Shown here in pieces: positions 6,898-15,871 of a stretch of DNA of 28,501 nucleotides. Location of the stretch: contig CAZKOF010000022.1 of assembly GCA_964554335.1 (NCBI GenBank), forward strand, positions 1 through 28,501. Direction: 5' to 3'. Made by a program: the position numbers and the translations under genes. The stretch's first letter is position 1. Each line of letters opens with the position of its first letter. The DNA comes from UBA3263 sp964554335 (GTDB lineage: Bacteria; Bacteroidota; Bacteroidia; Bacteroidales; Muribaculaceae). A model generated the notes under the pieces. It saw only the letters and a program-made list of their open reading frames with translations. It did not search any database and had not been told where the DNA came from.

Positions 6898-7839
6898 ATG
6901 AGATTTTTTCGTTATACATCTGCCCGCGTCATACCGGCCGTGTTGGTTGGTATGACGCTTCTTTCTTGCAATAAGGACGACGTCATCGAAACCGAACCCG
7001 AACTCCCCGATTCCGCAGACGTATCCGAAATACCCGACCCCGCAGAGCGGACAATGCGCGTCATTGAATATACTCCCGCTCCCGGCCAGTTTATCAACGA
7101 TCCGACAACAATGGGCACCCTGACCTCGCCCGAGGCTGCGGCAGCATGGGCCGAGAGCCGCCTGAGCGAGGGGCTCTACGTGTCGCTCGGCGCCTTTGGC
7201 GGCTACATCGTCGTTGGCTTCAGCCTCCCGATCGAAGCCGGCAGCAACGATACTTATGATTTCACAATCACCGGCAATGCTTTCGTGTCGGCCCAGGGGG
7301 GAAGCAACGAGCCCGGAATAGTTTGGGTCATGGCCGACAGCAACGGCAACGGCCTGCCGGACGACACCTGGTATGAGCTCGCCGGAAGCGAACCGGCGCC
7401 CCGACGCAACCACTCTGTTACCTACCGACGGCCTTCGGAGCCGGGTAGCCCGGTGCAGTGGACAGCCTCCGACGGCACTTCAGGCGAGGTCAAGTACATG
7501 CCGTTCGTTCACACCCAACCGACCTATTACCCCGAATGGATTGCTGCCGACGAATACACCCTGACGGGCACCCTGCTGCCGGCAAAGACCACATATGACC
7601 CCGACTCTCATCTATGGTCAAACCCGCCTTTCGACTGGGGATATGCCGACAACTACGGCTCCGACACCGAAGGGGAGACCACTCGGTTTAAAATCTCGAA
7701 CGCCATTAAATCCGACGGCTCGGCTGCAAATCTCAGCGCTATTGACTTCATCAAGGTTCAGAGCGGCGTGATGGCCCAGGCAGGAGTGCTCGGCGAGGTC
7801 TCGACAGAGGTCTGCGCTATTGCCGCTCTCACCGAATAA
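6898..7839 (+). CDS. Putative surface lipoprotein of the B12 operon
   Basis: This 313-residue lipoprotein has a lipobox LLSC (Cys24) followed by NKDD, which resembles the surface-export signal of Bacteroidetes lipoproteins, so it is likely to face outwards. The domain after about residue 50 is beta-rich and holds DSNGNGLPDD (147-156), a calcium-binding-type loop, followed by TWYEL. The family is seen beside BtuB/BtuG-type genes in gut Bacteroidetes, often annotated only as a cell-surface or PKD-like protein. It lies 9 nt after the first gene and 9 nt before the BtuG-like gene, and is under the same cobalamin riboswitch. A role in binding corrinoid or supporting the BtuB-BtuG complex is inferred. 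I do not recognise a catalytic motif. Confidence 0.7.
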   Translation: MRFFRYTSARVIPAVLVGMTLLSCNKDDVIETEPELPDSADVSEIPDPAERTMRVIEYTPAPGQFINDPTTMGTLTSPEAAAAWAESRLSEGLYVSLGAFGGYIVVGFSLPIEAGSNDTYDFTITGNAFVSAQGGSNEPGIVWVMADSNGNGLPDDTWYELAGSEPAPRRNHSVTYRRPSEPGSPVQWTASDGTSGEVKYMPFVHTQPTYYPEWIAADEYTLTGTLLPAKTTYDPDSHLWSNPPFDWGYADNYGSDTEGETTRFKISNAIKSDGSAANLSAIDFIKVQSGVMAQAGVLGEVSTEVCAIAALTE

Positions 7840-7848
7840 TCCCGCCGG

Positions 7849-8916
7849 ATGAAAGCCCTCGCAAGAATACTTTCAGTGCTTCTGCTGACCGCAACGACGG
7901 CGTGCATGAAGTGGGACTACGGACTCGACGGCGAGGAAGAGTTCGCCGCGCCTGCCCGCGGACTCTTCATTCTCAACGAGGGCAACTTCCAATATGGCAA
8001 CGCAACTCTCTCATTCTATGACCCGGCGACCAACAAGGTAGACAACGAAGTCTTTTTCCGCGCCAACGCAATGAAGCTCGGCGACGTTGCCCAGTCAATG
8101 GAGATATACGGCAACCGCGGATGGATTGTTGTCAACAACTCGCGCGTTGTCTTCGCCATAGATCTCACCACATTCCGCGAGGTCGGACGCATCGAAAACC
8201 TGACATCGCCGCGCTATATTCATTTTGTCAGCCCGACAAAAGCCTACGTCACCCAACTTTGGGATAACCGCATTTTCATTGTCAATCCGCTGACATATGA
8301 GATTACCGGCCACATAACCGTCCCCGACATGGCCCCCGGAAGCGGCTCGACCGAACAGATGGTGGCCGCGGGACGCTACGTCTACTGCAACTGCTGGAGC
8401 TATCAGAACCGGGTCATCAGGATAGACACCGAGACCGACCGCGTCGACGCCTCGCTCGAAGTCGGCATCCAGCCCAACTCGCTCGCCATTGACCGAAACG
8501 GAAAGCTCTGGGTCCTCACCGACGGAGGCTTCGAGGGTAATCCGCTCGGGTCAGAGGCCCCTGTGCTGGTGCGCATCGATCCTGACCGCTTTGAAATCGA
8601 GGCCCGGTTTGAGTTTGCTCTCGGAGATTCGCCCTCTGAGCTGCAACTCAACGGCGCGGGCGACATGCTCTACTGGCTCAACAACGATGTCTGCCGAATG
8701 GCCGTCACGGCCTCGTCACTTCCGGCATCACCGTTTCTCGCAAACCGTAACACAAAGTACTATGGCTTGACCGTCGACCCCGACGGCGGAGATGTCTATG
8801 TTGCCGACGCCATTGACTACCAACAACCCGGAAAAATCTACCGCTACTCTTCGCGTGGAGAGTTGAAAGATGAATTTTATGTCGGAGTGAATCCGGGAGC
8901 ATATTGCTGGAAATGA
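7849..8916 (+). CDS. btuG: BtuG-like surface cobalamin-binding beta-propeller lipoprotein
   Basis: A 355-residue lipoprotein (lipobox TTAC, Cys19) made of repeated propeller blades, for example FILNEGNFQYGNATLSFYDP, VVNNSRVVFAIDLTT, AYVTQLWDNRIFIVNP, YCNCWSYQNRVIRIDTETD and GDVYVADAIDYQQPGKIYRY. The start of the mature protein (RGLFILNEGNFQ) is typical of the YncE/DUF5074 proteins that include BtuG of Bacteroides thetaiotaomicron, which binds B12 with very high affinity and caps BtuB. Its stop overlaps the btuB start as ATGA, so the two are translationally coupled, as expected for partners in one outer-membrane complex. The position after a cobalamin riboswitch strongly supports the call. Confidence 0.88.
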   Translation: MKALARILSVLLLTATTACMKWDYGLDGEEEFAAPARGLFILNEGNFQYGNATLSFYDPATNKVDNEVFFRANAMKLGDVAQSMEIYGNRGWIVVNNSRVVFAIDLTTFREVGRIENLTSPRYIHFVSPTKAYVTQLWDNRIFIVNPLTYEITGHITVPDMAPGSGSTEQMVAAGRYVYCNCWSYQNRVIRIDTETDRVDASLEVGIQPNSLAIDRNGKLWVLTDGGFEGNPLGSEAPVLVRIDPDRFEIEARFEFALGDSPSELQLNGAGDMLYWLNNDVCRMAVTASSLPASPFLANRNTKYYGLTVDPDGGDVYVADAIDYQQPGKIYRYSSRGELKDEFYVGVNPGAYCWK

Positions 8917-10943
8917 AACGTACGGCAATCATATTGACGATATTTACCGCTTTGGCTGCTTTCGGCACCGAGCCCCGGCGCACACTCAACGAAGTGACAG
9001 TCAGCGGACGACGCCCGATGGCCGACATCGGTGTGCAAAAAACGCAATTTGACTCCCTGGCCCTGAAAGAAAACGTCAGTCTCTCCATGGCCGACGTGCT
9101 GACCTTCAACTCCTCGGTGTTCATCAAAAGCTACGGTAGGGCAACGCTCTCGACCGTGGCATTCCGCGGGACCTCGCCGAGCCATACCCAAGTCAGCTGG
9201 AACGGCTTGAACATCAATAACCCCATGCTCGGAATGACCGATTTCTCGACTATCCCGGCTTTCTTCATCGACTCGGCCTCGCTGCTCCACGGCACCTCGT
9301 CGGTCAATGAGAGCGGCGGCGGTCTCGGCGGGGCCGTGCGCCTGGGCTCGGGAGCCGACGTGGCTCCGGGCATCGGGCTGCAATACGTCCAGGGCATCGG
9401 GTCGTTCAAGACCTTCGACGAGTTTCTGCGCCTGACTTACGGCGGCAAGAAGTGGAGCAGCACGACACGCGTCAGCTACTCATCGTCGCCAAACGACTAC
9501 AAATACGTCAACCACGACAAAAAAGTCAACATCTATGACTCCGAAGGCAACGTCATTGACCGCCGCCACCCGACCGAACGTAACCGCAGCGGAGCCTACA
9601 AGGATTTCAACGCAATGCAGCAGGTCAGTTTCAACAACGGACACGGCGACAGGATAGACCTCAGCGCCTGGTTCATGAATTCTAACCGCGAGCTGCCGAT
9701 GACCACGACCGACTATGGCGACGAACGCGACTTTGAAAACCGCCAACGCGAGCGCACGCTCCGGGCCGTTGCCGCCTGGCGTCATTCGCGCAGCAGCTGG
9801 ACTTCCGACCTGCGCGCGGGCTACACCCACACCCGCCTGGCGTATGACTACCGCCGCGAGGTCAGCTCCGGCAACTGGTCGACCATGACCCGCTCGCGCA
9901 GCCGCATAAACACGTTTTTCGCCTCGGCGCGGGGAGATTGGATGCCAACATCCAAGTGGCTGCTGACGGCAAGCCTGTCGGCCTATCAGCATCTTGTTCG
10001 CAGCGCCGACAAAAATATCATTCTCCAAAATGGCGACCGCGCGATTATCGGCTACGACAAGGGGCGGATCGAACTCTCGGGCGCCGTTTCGGCAAAGTGG
10101 CAACCGATTGAACGCCTCGGACTGTCGGCGGTTATGCGCGAGGAGATGTTCGGCCGGACTTTCGCGCCACTCATTCCGGCATTTTTCATTGACGGGTTGT
10201 TGTCGCGCCGCGGGAACGTGATGGTGCGCGCATCGGTTTCGCGCAACCATAAGTTTCCGTCGCTCAACGACCTTTACTTCCTTCCCGGCGGCAATCCCGA
10301 CCTCCGCAGCGAACATGGCTGGACCTACGATGTCGGCGCGAGCTTCAATCTCGCCGGTTCGGCACCTTTCGGCTGGACACTGGGCGGCAGCGCAACGTGG
10401 TTCGACTCGCGCATCGACGACTGGATTTTATGGCTTCCTACCCTGAAAGGTTTCTTCTCGCCGCGCAACGTCAAGACGGTCCACGCCTACGGTATCGAAG
10501 CCCGGCTCAATGCCGCCGCAGAATTTGCTCGCGGCTGGCTTGCAGAGATTAACGCCAACTTCAGCTGGACCCCGTCGGTCAACGTCGGCGAGCCGATGTC
10601 TGACGCCGACCGCTCTGTAGGCCGCCAGCTCCCCTACGTTCCCCGGCGGTCGGCATCTCTGACCGCGAGGCTGAGCTGGCGCAGCTGGAGCCTGCTCTGG
10701 AAGTGGGTCCACTACTCGGAGCGATACACCATGTCGAGCAACGACCTCAGCCTGACCGGACGTCTGCCCGACTACTTCATGAACAACATCTCTCTGGAAA
10801 AGACGCTGCAATTCCGCCCCATAGACATCCAGCTGAAACTTGCGGTCAACAATCTCTTCAACGAAGAATACCTTTCGGTGTTGTCACGACCGATGCCGGG
10901 AATAAATTTCATGTTCTCCATCTCCCTGACCCCCAAGTTATGA
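8913..10943 (+). CDS. btuB: TonB-dependent outer-membrane cobalamin receptor
   Basis: A 676-residue TonB-dependent receptor: signal peptide (residues 1 to about 18), a short TonB-box-like segment (LNEVTVSGRR), a plug domain with VFIKSYGRATLSTVAFRG and GGLGGAVRLGS, and a 22-strand-type barrel with the late NLFNEEYLSVLSRPMPGINF motif found near the end of such receptors. The ATG at 8913 forms an ATGA overlap with the stop of the BtuG-like gene; a TTG nine bases earlier is less likely. As last gene of the riboswitch operon it should import corrinoids using TonB-ExbBD energy. The inner-membrane BtuCDF transporter is not in this window. The barrel ends in a Leu rather than the common aromatic residue, which is mildly unusual. 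Confidence 0.92.
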   Translation: MKRTAIILTIFTALAAFGTEPRRTLNEVTVSGRRPMADIGVQKTQFDSLALKENVSLSMADVLTFNSSVFIKSYGRATLSTVAFRGTSPSHTQVSWNGLNINNPMLGMTDFSTIPAFFIDSASLLHGTSSVNESGGGLGGAVRLGSGADVAPGIGLQYVQGIGSFKTFDEFLRLTYGGKKWSSTTRVSYSSSPNDYKYVNHDKKVNIYDSEGNVIDRRHPTERNRSGAYKDFNAMQQVSFNNGHGDRIDLSAWFMNSNRELPMTTTDYGDERDFENRQRERTLRAVAAWRHSRSSWTSDLRAGYTHTRLAYDYRREVSSGNWSTMTRSRSRINTFFASARGDWMPTSKWLLTASLSAYQHLVRSADKNIILQNGDRAIIGYDKGRIELSGAVSAKWQPIERLGLSAVMREEMFGRTFAPLIPAFFIDGLLSRRGNVMVRASVSRNHKFPSLNDLYFLPGGNPDLRSEHGWTYDVGASFNLAGSAPFGWTLGGSATWFDSRIDDWILWLPTLKGFFSPRNVKTVHAYGIEARLNAAAEFARGWLAEINANFSWTPSVNVGEPMSDADRSVGRQLPYVPRRSASLTARLSWRSWSLLWKWVHYSERYTMSSNDLSLTGRLPDYFMNNISLEKTLQFRPIDIQLKLAVNNLFNEEYLSVLSRPMPGINFMFSISLTPKL

Positions 10944-10997
10944 ACTTTGGGAGAATTTTGGGGGAGGATGGATAAGGACGAAATGCGGGAAGTTTCC

Positions 10998-11005
10998 GAC
11001 CTTTG
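10998..11005 (+). promoter_or_regulatory. Weak candidate -7 element before the efflux operon
   Basis: GACCTTTG followed by CA partly fits TAnnTTTG (A at position 2, TTTG intact), 21 nt before the ATG at 11026. I find no TTTG at the right distance upstream and no clear terminator after btuB, so read-through from the B12 operon is possible. Confidence 0.35.
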
Positions 11006-11025
11006 CACCCGGAAAACAAACGCAT

Positions 11026-12501
11026 ATGAAAAAACCGATCTTTATATTTATCCTGGGGCTCGCTTCTACGCTCGGCGCCTCGGCCGACGTGCTCAGCCTC
11101 CAGCAATGTCGTGAAATGGCATTGGAAAATAACAAAACGCTGCAAATGGCGTCCGCAGAGAAACGCGCGGCATATTATCAGCGCAAGTCGGCCTTCACCA
11201 ACTATCTTCCGAAAATTTCGGCCGCAGGCGGCTACATGTTCACCTCGCGCGAGATTTCGCTGCTCGACGACGAGCAGAAACAGACACTTCCCCACATCGG
11301 CGACGGCCTCCCCTCGGGAGCGCAGCAGATGATGGGAGCCCTTGCTCAGGACCCTCAGCTCGCACCGCTGATCCAGAGCCTTCAAGCCCCGGTAGGCCAA
11401 ATGGTCAACGGACTGAAAACGCAGCTCAACGGCGTTGGCCAAAGCCTCGTTGACGCTCTCGACACCGACACGCGCAACGCCGCGGCGCTGACCCTGCAGC
11501 TGACCCAACCAATCTATATGGGCGGAAAAATCGTTGCCTACAACAAGATTGCCAAACTCGCCGAACAGGCTGCCGACGACAAACTCGCCCTTGCCCAACA
11601 GGACGTGCTCGTCGAGGTTGACGAAACCTATTGGCAAATTGTTGCCCTGACGGCGAAAAAAGAACTCGCCGAAAGCTATCTGAAACTCGTCAAAGACCTC
11701 GAAAAAGACGTCGACGCAATGATTGTCGAGGGTGTCGCGACCAAAGCCGACGGGCTGAGCGTCAAAGTCAAAGCCAATCAGGCCGACGTTGCCGTCATTC
11801 AGGTCAACAACGGACTGAGCCTGCTCAAGATGCTCCTCTGCCAGATTATCGGCATCGACGTCAACACCCCCCTGACCCTCGCCGACGAGAACATGCTCGA
11901 TGACCTCACAAACGACAACGCTGACGCCGCTGACGCAAGCGGCGATTGGCGCGAGAACCGCCCCGAGCTCCGCGCACTGGGCCGCGCCGCCGAGGTCTAT
12001 CACCAAAAAGAGCGTCTGGCCCTGGCCGAAACGATGCCCAACATCGCCCTTACCGGCGGCTACTCATGGATGACTCCCGGACTTTGGAACGGATTCGAAA
12101 AGAAATTTCAGGGCCTCTGGAACGTCGGCGTGACGGTTAAAATTCCGATTCTTACCTGGGGCGACCGTATCTATAAGGTCAAGCAGGCCAAGGCGCAAAC
12201 ACAGGTTGCCCGCCTCAAGCTTGACGAAGCCGCCGAAAAAATCGAACTCCAGATTGCCCAGAGCCGCAACTCGCTGCAGGAGTCGCGCGAGCGTCTGACC
12301 GCATGCGAGAGCGCGAGCGCCGATGCCGACGAGAACCTGCGCACGGCAACCCTCGGCATGCAGGAGGGCGTCATCCCCGTCATCAACGTCAATGAGGCCC
12401 AGACTGCATGGCTCGGCGCACGTTCGGCCCTCATCGCCGCAAAAATAGACCTCAAGCTCGCAAAGATTCACCTTGACCGTGCCCTCGGAACAATAAACTA
12501 A
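11026..12501 (+). CDS. TolC-family outer-membrane efflux channel
   Basis: A 491-residue outer-membrane factor forming the exit duct of a tripartite efflux pump. It has a signal peptide (MKKPIFIFILGLASTLGASA), starts its mature part with LSLQQCREMALENN as is usual for the family, and has two long coiled-coil halves, each with a strand region such as LTLQLTQPIYMGGKI and VGVTVKIPILTWG. A long insert (about 80-145) of Gln/Ala-rich sequence lies in the first half. The adaptor gene follows after 33 nt. Substrate unknown. Confidence 0.9.
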   Translation: MKKPIFIFILGLASTLGASADVLSLQQCREMALENNKTLQMASAEKRAAYYQRKSAFTNYLPKISAAGGYMFTSREISLLDDEQKQTLPHIGDGLPSGAQQMMGALAQDPQLAPLIQSLQAPVGQMVNGLKTQLNGVGQSLVDALDTDTRNAAALTLQLTQPIYMGGKIVAYNKIAKLAEQAADDKLALAQQDVLVEVDETYWQIVALTAKKELAESYLKLVKDLEKDVDAMIVEGVATKADGLSVKVKANQADVAVIQVNNGLSLLKMLLCQIIGIDVNTPLTLADENMLDDLTNDNADAADASGDWRENRPELRALGRAAEVYHQKERLALAETMPNIALTGGYSWMTPGLWNGFEKKFQGLWNVGVTVKIPILTWGDRIYKVKQAKAQTQVARLKLDEAAEKIELQIAQSRNSLQESRERLTACESASADADENLRTATLGMQEGVIPVINVNEAQTAWLGARSALIAAKIDLKLAKIHLDRALGTIN

Positions 12502-12534
12502 TGCCCCAATAGACTTTAAAGACACTACATAGCA

Positions 12535-13533
12535 ATGGACCAGAAAAAGAAATCAAATCTCTCGCTCGTGCTCATCGCCGCCTCGATAGTCGTGGTTGTG
12601 ATTATAGCCGTAATAATTGCGGGCCTCAGCATCGCCTCCAAACCCGAAGTAATGCAAGGTCAGGTTGAGACCGGCAGCTACCGCGTCAGCAGCAAAGTTC
12701 CTGCCAGAGTTCTCGAAATCCGCGTCGAAGAGGGCGACACCGTCTGCCTCGGCGATACCCTCGTCGTTCTCGAAGCCCCCGACGTCGAAGCCAAGCTCGC
12801 ACAGGCCAATGCCGCCCGTGAAGCTGCCGAAGCCCTTCAGCGCAAAGCCGACAACGGCGCTCAGCGCGAGCAGATCGACGCCGCATTCCAGATGTGGCAG
12901 AAAGCCAAAGCCGGCGTTGAAGTAGCCGAAAAGAGCTATAACCGAGTTAACCGCCTCTTTGAGCAGGGCGTGCTTGCCGAACAGAAGCGCGACGAGGCTT
13001 ACGCCCAGTATCAGGCGATGGTAGCAACCGAAAAGGCCGCCAAAAGCCAGTATGACATGGCCGTCAAAGGCGCCCGCGCCGAAGACAAGTCGGCAGCCGG
13101 AGCACAGGTTGCCCGCGCCACGGCTGCCATCAGCGAAGTCAGCTCTTACATCAATGAGACCGTGCTGACCGCAAGTCAGGCCGGCGTCGTTACAGAGATA
13201 TATCCTGAAATCGGCGAACTCGTCGGCAGCGGCGCCCCGCTGCTCAACGTTGCCAAACTCAACGACCTGTGGTTCATCTTCAACGTCCGGGAAGACCGCC
13301 TGCCCGGAATGACCGTCGGCACCGAAGTCGAGGTCTTCATCCCGGCGTTCGACAAGACCGTCAATGCCAAAATCACACGCGTCAAGGAGGTTGGCAGCTA
13401 TGCCGTCTGGAAAGCCACCAAATCCCTTGACCGTTACGACCTGAAGACGTTTGAAGTTAAAGCCGTGCCCGAAGACATGCAGAGCCTCGCCGGAGTCCGC
13501 CCCGGCATGTCGGCCATCATCGATAAGGAATGA
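12535..13533 (+). CDS. HlyD/EmrA-type periplasmic adaptor
   Basis: This is a membrane-fusion protein linking the two ABC-2 permeases to the TolC-like channel. It has a cytosolic basic N-terminus, one membrane helix (about residues 10-30), the first half of a biotinyl-lipoyl domain (VSSKVPARVLEIRVEEGDTV), a long alpha-hairpin rich in Ala, Gln and Lys (about 80-195) and the returning lipoyl half with beta-barrel domain (VLTASQAGVVTEIYPEIGEL). The length (332) is normal for the family. Its stop overlaps the next start as ATGA. Resembles YhiI/YbhG adaptors of ABC-2-type exporters. Confidence 0.9.
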   Translation: MDQKKKSNLSLVLIAASIVVVVIIAVIIAGLSIASKPEVMQGQVETGSYRVSSKVPARVLEIRVEEGDTVCLGDTLVVLEAPDVEAKLAQANAAREAAEALQRKADNGAQREQIDAAFQMWQKAKAGVEVAEKSYNRVNRLFEQGVLAEQKRDEAYAQYQAMVATEKAAKSQYDMAVKGARAEDKSAAGAQVARATAAISEVSSYINETVLTASQAGVVTEIYPEIGELVGSGAPLLNVAKLNDLWFIFNVREDRLPGMTVGTEVEVFIPAFDKTVNAKITRVKEVGSYAVWKATKSLDRYDLKTFEVKAVPEDMQSLAGVRPGMSAIIDKE

Positions 13534-14717
13534 AGCCGCGCAAGAATGTATTTACCCGTCTGTGGGCCCTGTGGATGAGAGAACTATACTTCTTCTCCCA
13601 TCGCCCGCTGATGCTCATGGTGATGTTCGTGGCTCCCGTCGGGCTGCTGATATTCTTCATGACCCTGATGGGCTCCGGTCTGCCAACAGACCTGCCCGCC
13701 GGCATGGTCGACGAAGACAACACCTCGACAACGCGCGCTCTGACCCGCACTCTCGACGCCATGGAGAATACCGACGTGCGCTATCATTACGCAAACCTGC
13801 AGGACGCGCGCGATGCCATGCAACGCGGCGAAATCTACGCATTTTTCCACATTCCGGCCGGGACCACCGACGCGGCTCTGTCGCAGCGCCAACCCAAGAT
13901 TGCGTTCTATACCAACGACGCTTATTTCGTTGCCGGCTCCCTGCTGATGCGCGACATGAGAATGCTCGCCGAAATGGCCGGCATGGCCGTCTCGCGCCAG
14001 ACATTCACCGCCAAAGGTATGGATGAAGACGCCGCGATGGCCGCCGTGCGCCCCATTGCCGTGGAGGCTCACCCGCTGGGCAACCCGATGCTCGACTACT
14101 CGGTCTACCTGAGCAATATCATCGTGCCGGGCTGCATAATGCTGCTGGCAATGATTTTCACGCCCTACACCATCGGACTGGAATGGAAAAACGGCAACCA
14201 ACGAAAGGTCTATAGAAACATGGCCGGAGAATCGGCAACCCTCTTTCTCGCAGGCAAACTCGTGCCCCAGTCAATACTCTTCTCGCTTATGATGCTGCTC
14301 TGCGACGTGGTCTTTTATAAATACTATCAGTTCCCGTGTCATTGCGGTATTTGGATGATGTGGATCGTCGGCGTTCTCTGCGTTCTGGCCGCCCAGTCAT
14401 TCGGAGTGTTCGTCTACGGCCTGCTTCAGGGCAACATGCGCTTCAGCATGTGTGTATGCTCCCTGTGGGGCATCGTCAGCTTCTCGATTTCAGGTCTCTC
14501 CTTCCCCACCATGGCAATGCACCCGCTGCTGCAGGCCGCCTCGTGGCTATTCCCTCTTCGCCATTACTATCTGCTATACGTCAACCAGGCTCTGCATGGA
14601 TATTCCATCTTCTATGCGTGGCCGTCGGTCGTTGCGCTGCTATGCTTCATGCTCCTGCCGCTACTGGCCCTCGGACTCTACCGCCATGCTTTCCGCCACG
14701 CTAAATATAAGCCATGA
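13530..14717 (+). CDS. ABC-2 type transporter permease (first of two)
   Basis: A 395-residue inner-membrane permease of the YhhJ/YbhS type: one N-terminal helix (about 26-48), a large extracytoplasmic domain (about 50-190), then five or six C-terminal helices starting at SNIIVPGCIMLLAMIF and ending with LLPLLALGLYRHAF. It overlaps both neighbours by ATGA, so its synthesis is coupled to the adaptor and to the second permease, with which it probably forms a heterodimer. No nucleotide-binding domain is fused to it, and no ATPase gene lies in the operon. Substrate unknown. Confidence 0.88.
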   Translation: MKPRKNVFTRLWALWMRELYFFSHRPLMLMVMFVAPVGLLIFFMTLMGSGLPTDLPAGMVDEDNTSTTRALTRTLDAMENTDVRYHYANLQDARDAMQRGEIYAFFHIPAGTTDAALSQRQPKIAFYTNDAYFVAGSLLMRDMRMLAEMAGMAVSRQTFTAKGMDEDAAMAAVRPIAVEAHPLGNPMLDYSVYLSNIIVPGCIMLLAMIFTPYTIGLEWKNGNQRKVYRNMAGESATLFLAGKLVPQSILFSLMMLLCDVVFYKYYQFPCHCGIWMMWIVGVLCVLAAQSFGVFVYGLLQGNMRFSMCVCSLWGIVSFSISGLSFPTMAMHPLLQAASWLFPLRHYYLLYVNQALHGYSIFYAWPSVVALLCFMLLPLLALGLYRHAFRHAKYKP

Positions 14718-15871
14718 ATAAGCTGAAAAACATTCTTCATGTCTGCCGGGCCGAACTGATGAACATCATGCATGACCAGGGCGTGGTGCTCTTCGTTTTC
14801 CTTGTTCCTCTCTTCTATCCGCTGCTCTACGCGTTCATATACGCGAACGAGACGGTACGCGACGTGCCCATAGCAGTCATCGACCTCTCCGACTCCCATC
14901 TCTCGCGCGAGTTCGTGCGCATGGTCGACGCCGCCCCCGAAACGGAGGTCGTTGCCCGCTGCGTCTCTGTCGCCGAAGCCGAACGCCTCAACAAACTGGG
15001 CGAAATATATGCCTTCATAGTCATTCCCGAAGACCTGGACCGCACGATTGCCCGCGGCGAGCAGGCGATAATCGGTGTCTATGCCGACATGGCCGGAATG
15101 CTCTACTACAAGTCCGCCCTCCTGGCTGCGACCAACGTCTCGCTCCAACTCAACAAACAGCTCAAGATAGAACGCTTCTATACCGGCGCCACAACCCGCC
15201 AGGAAGCCATTGCAACCCAACCGATCGACTATGACCATGTTCCGCTCTATAACCCCCAAAGCGGATTCGCGTCTTTTCTGATGCCCGCGGTGATGATGCT
15301 GATAATCCAGCAGACCCTGATGCTCGGACTCGGCATGATTGGCGGAGGCATGCGCGAACGCTGCAACGGCCAACCGCTGCCCGGCGAGGTCTATGGCATC
15401 AAACCCGTCGACATCGTAATCGGCAAGACGGTGGTGTTCTTTGTCATCTACATGGCCATGTGCCTGTATATGTTCAAAGTTGTCACCTGCATCTTCGGAC
15501 TCCCGTCGCTCGGCCGGGTGTCGACGTTCATGGCCGTCATGACGCCCTACGTGCTTGCCTGCATCTTCATGGGCATAGTATACTCGGCGTTTGTCTATCG
15601 CCGCGAAGACTGCATCCTGCTCTTCGTCTTCATGTCGGTGCCGCTGCTGTTCATGTCGGGAATCTCATGGCCCGGGGCCGCCATTCCTGACTTCTGGAAA
15701 TGGATCAGCCGACTCTTCCCGTCGACTTTCGCCGTCAACGCCTACGTCCGCATCAACTCAATGGGGGCAACCTTGAAACAGGTATGGCCCGAGTTCGTTG
15801 CCCTTTGGATTCAGGCCGGCGTATACTTTGCCCTTTCGCTGCTATTCTACCGTAAATCATTGAGAGCATGA
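14714..15871 (+). CDS. ABC-2 type transporter permease (second of two)
   Basis: A 385-residue paralogue of the preceding permease with the same plan: N-terminal helix (about 20-40), an extracytoplasmic domain (about 45-195) and a C-terminal membrane block from FASFLMPAVMMLIIQQTLML onward. The segment LFMSGISWPGAAIPDFWKWI before the last helices is typical of ABC-2 exporters. It overlaps the Nudix gene by ATGA. An ATPase from elsewhere in the genome would be needed if the pump is ATP-driven. Confidence 0.88.
   Translation: MNKLKNILHVCRAELMNIMHDQGVVLFVFLVPLFYPLLYAFIYANETVRDVPIAVIDLSDSHLSREFVRMVDAAPETEVVARCVSVAEAERLNKLGEIYAFIVIPEDLDRTIARGEQAIIGVYADMAGMLYYKSALLAATNVSLQLNKQLKIERFYTGATTRQEAIATQPIDYDHVPLYNPQSGFASFLMPAVMMLIIQQTLMLGLGMIGGGMRERCNGQPLPGEVYGIKPVDIVIGKTVVFFVIYMAMCLYMFKVVTCIFGLPSLGRVSTFMAVMTPYVLACIFMGIVYSAFVYRREDCILLFVFMSVPLLFMSGISWPGAAIPDFWKWISRLFPSTFAVNAYVRINSMGATLKQVWPEFVALWIQAGVYFALSLLFYRKSLRA

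Noticed and set aside
10909..12006. Minus-strand open frame of 365 codons opposite the TolC-like gene
   Set aside because: The plus-strand gene has a signal peptide and family motifs; the antisense product is Val/Gly-rich without recognisable domains.
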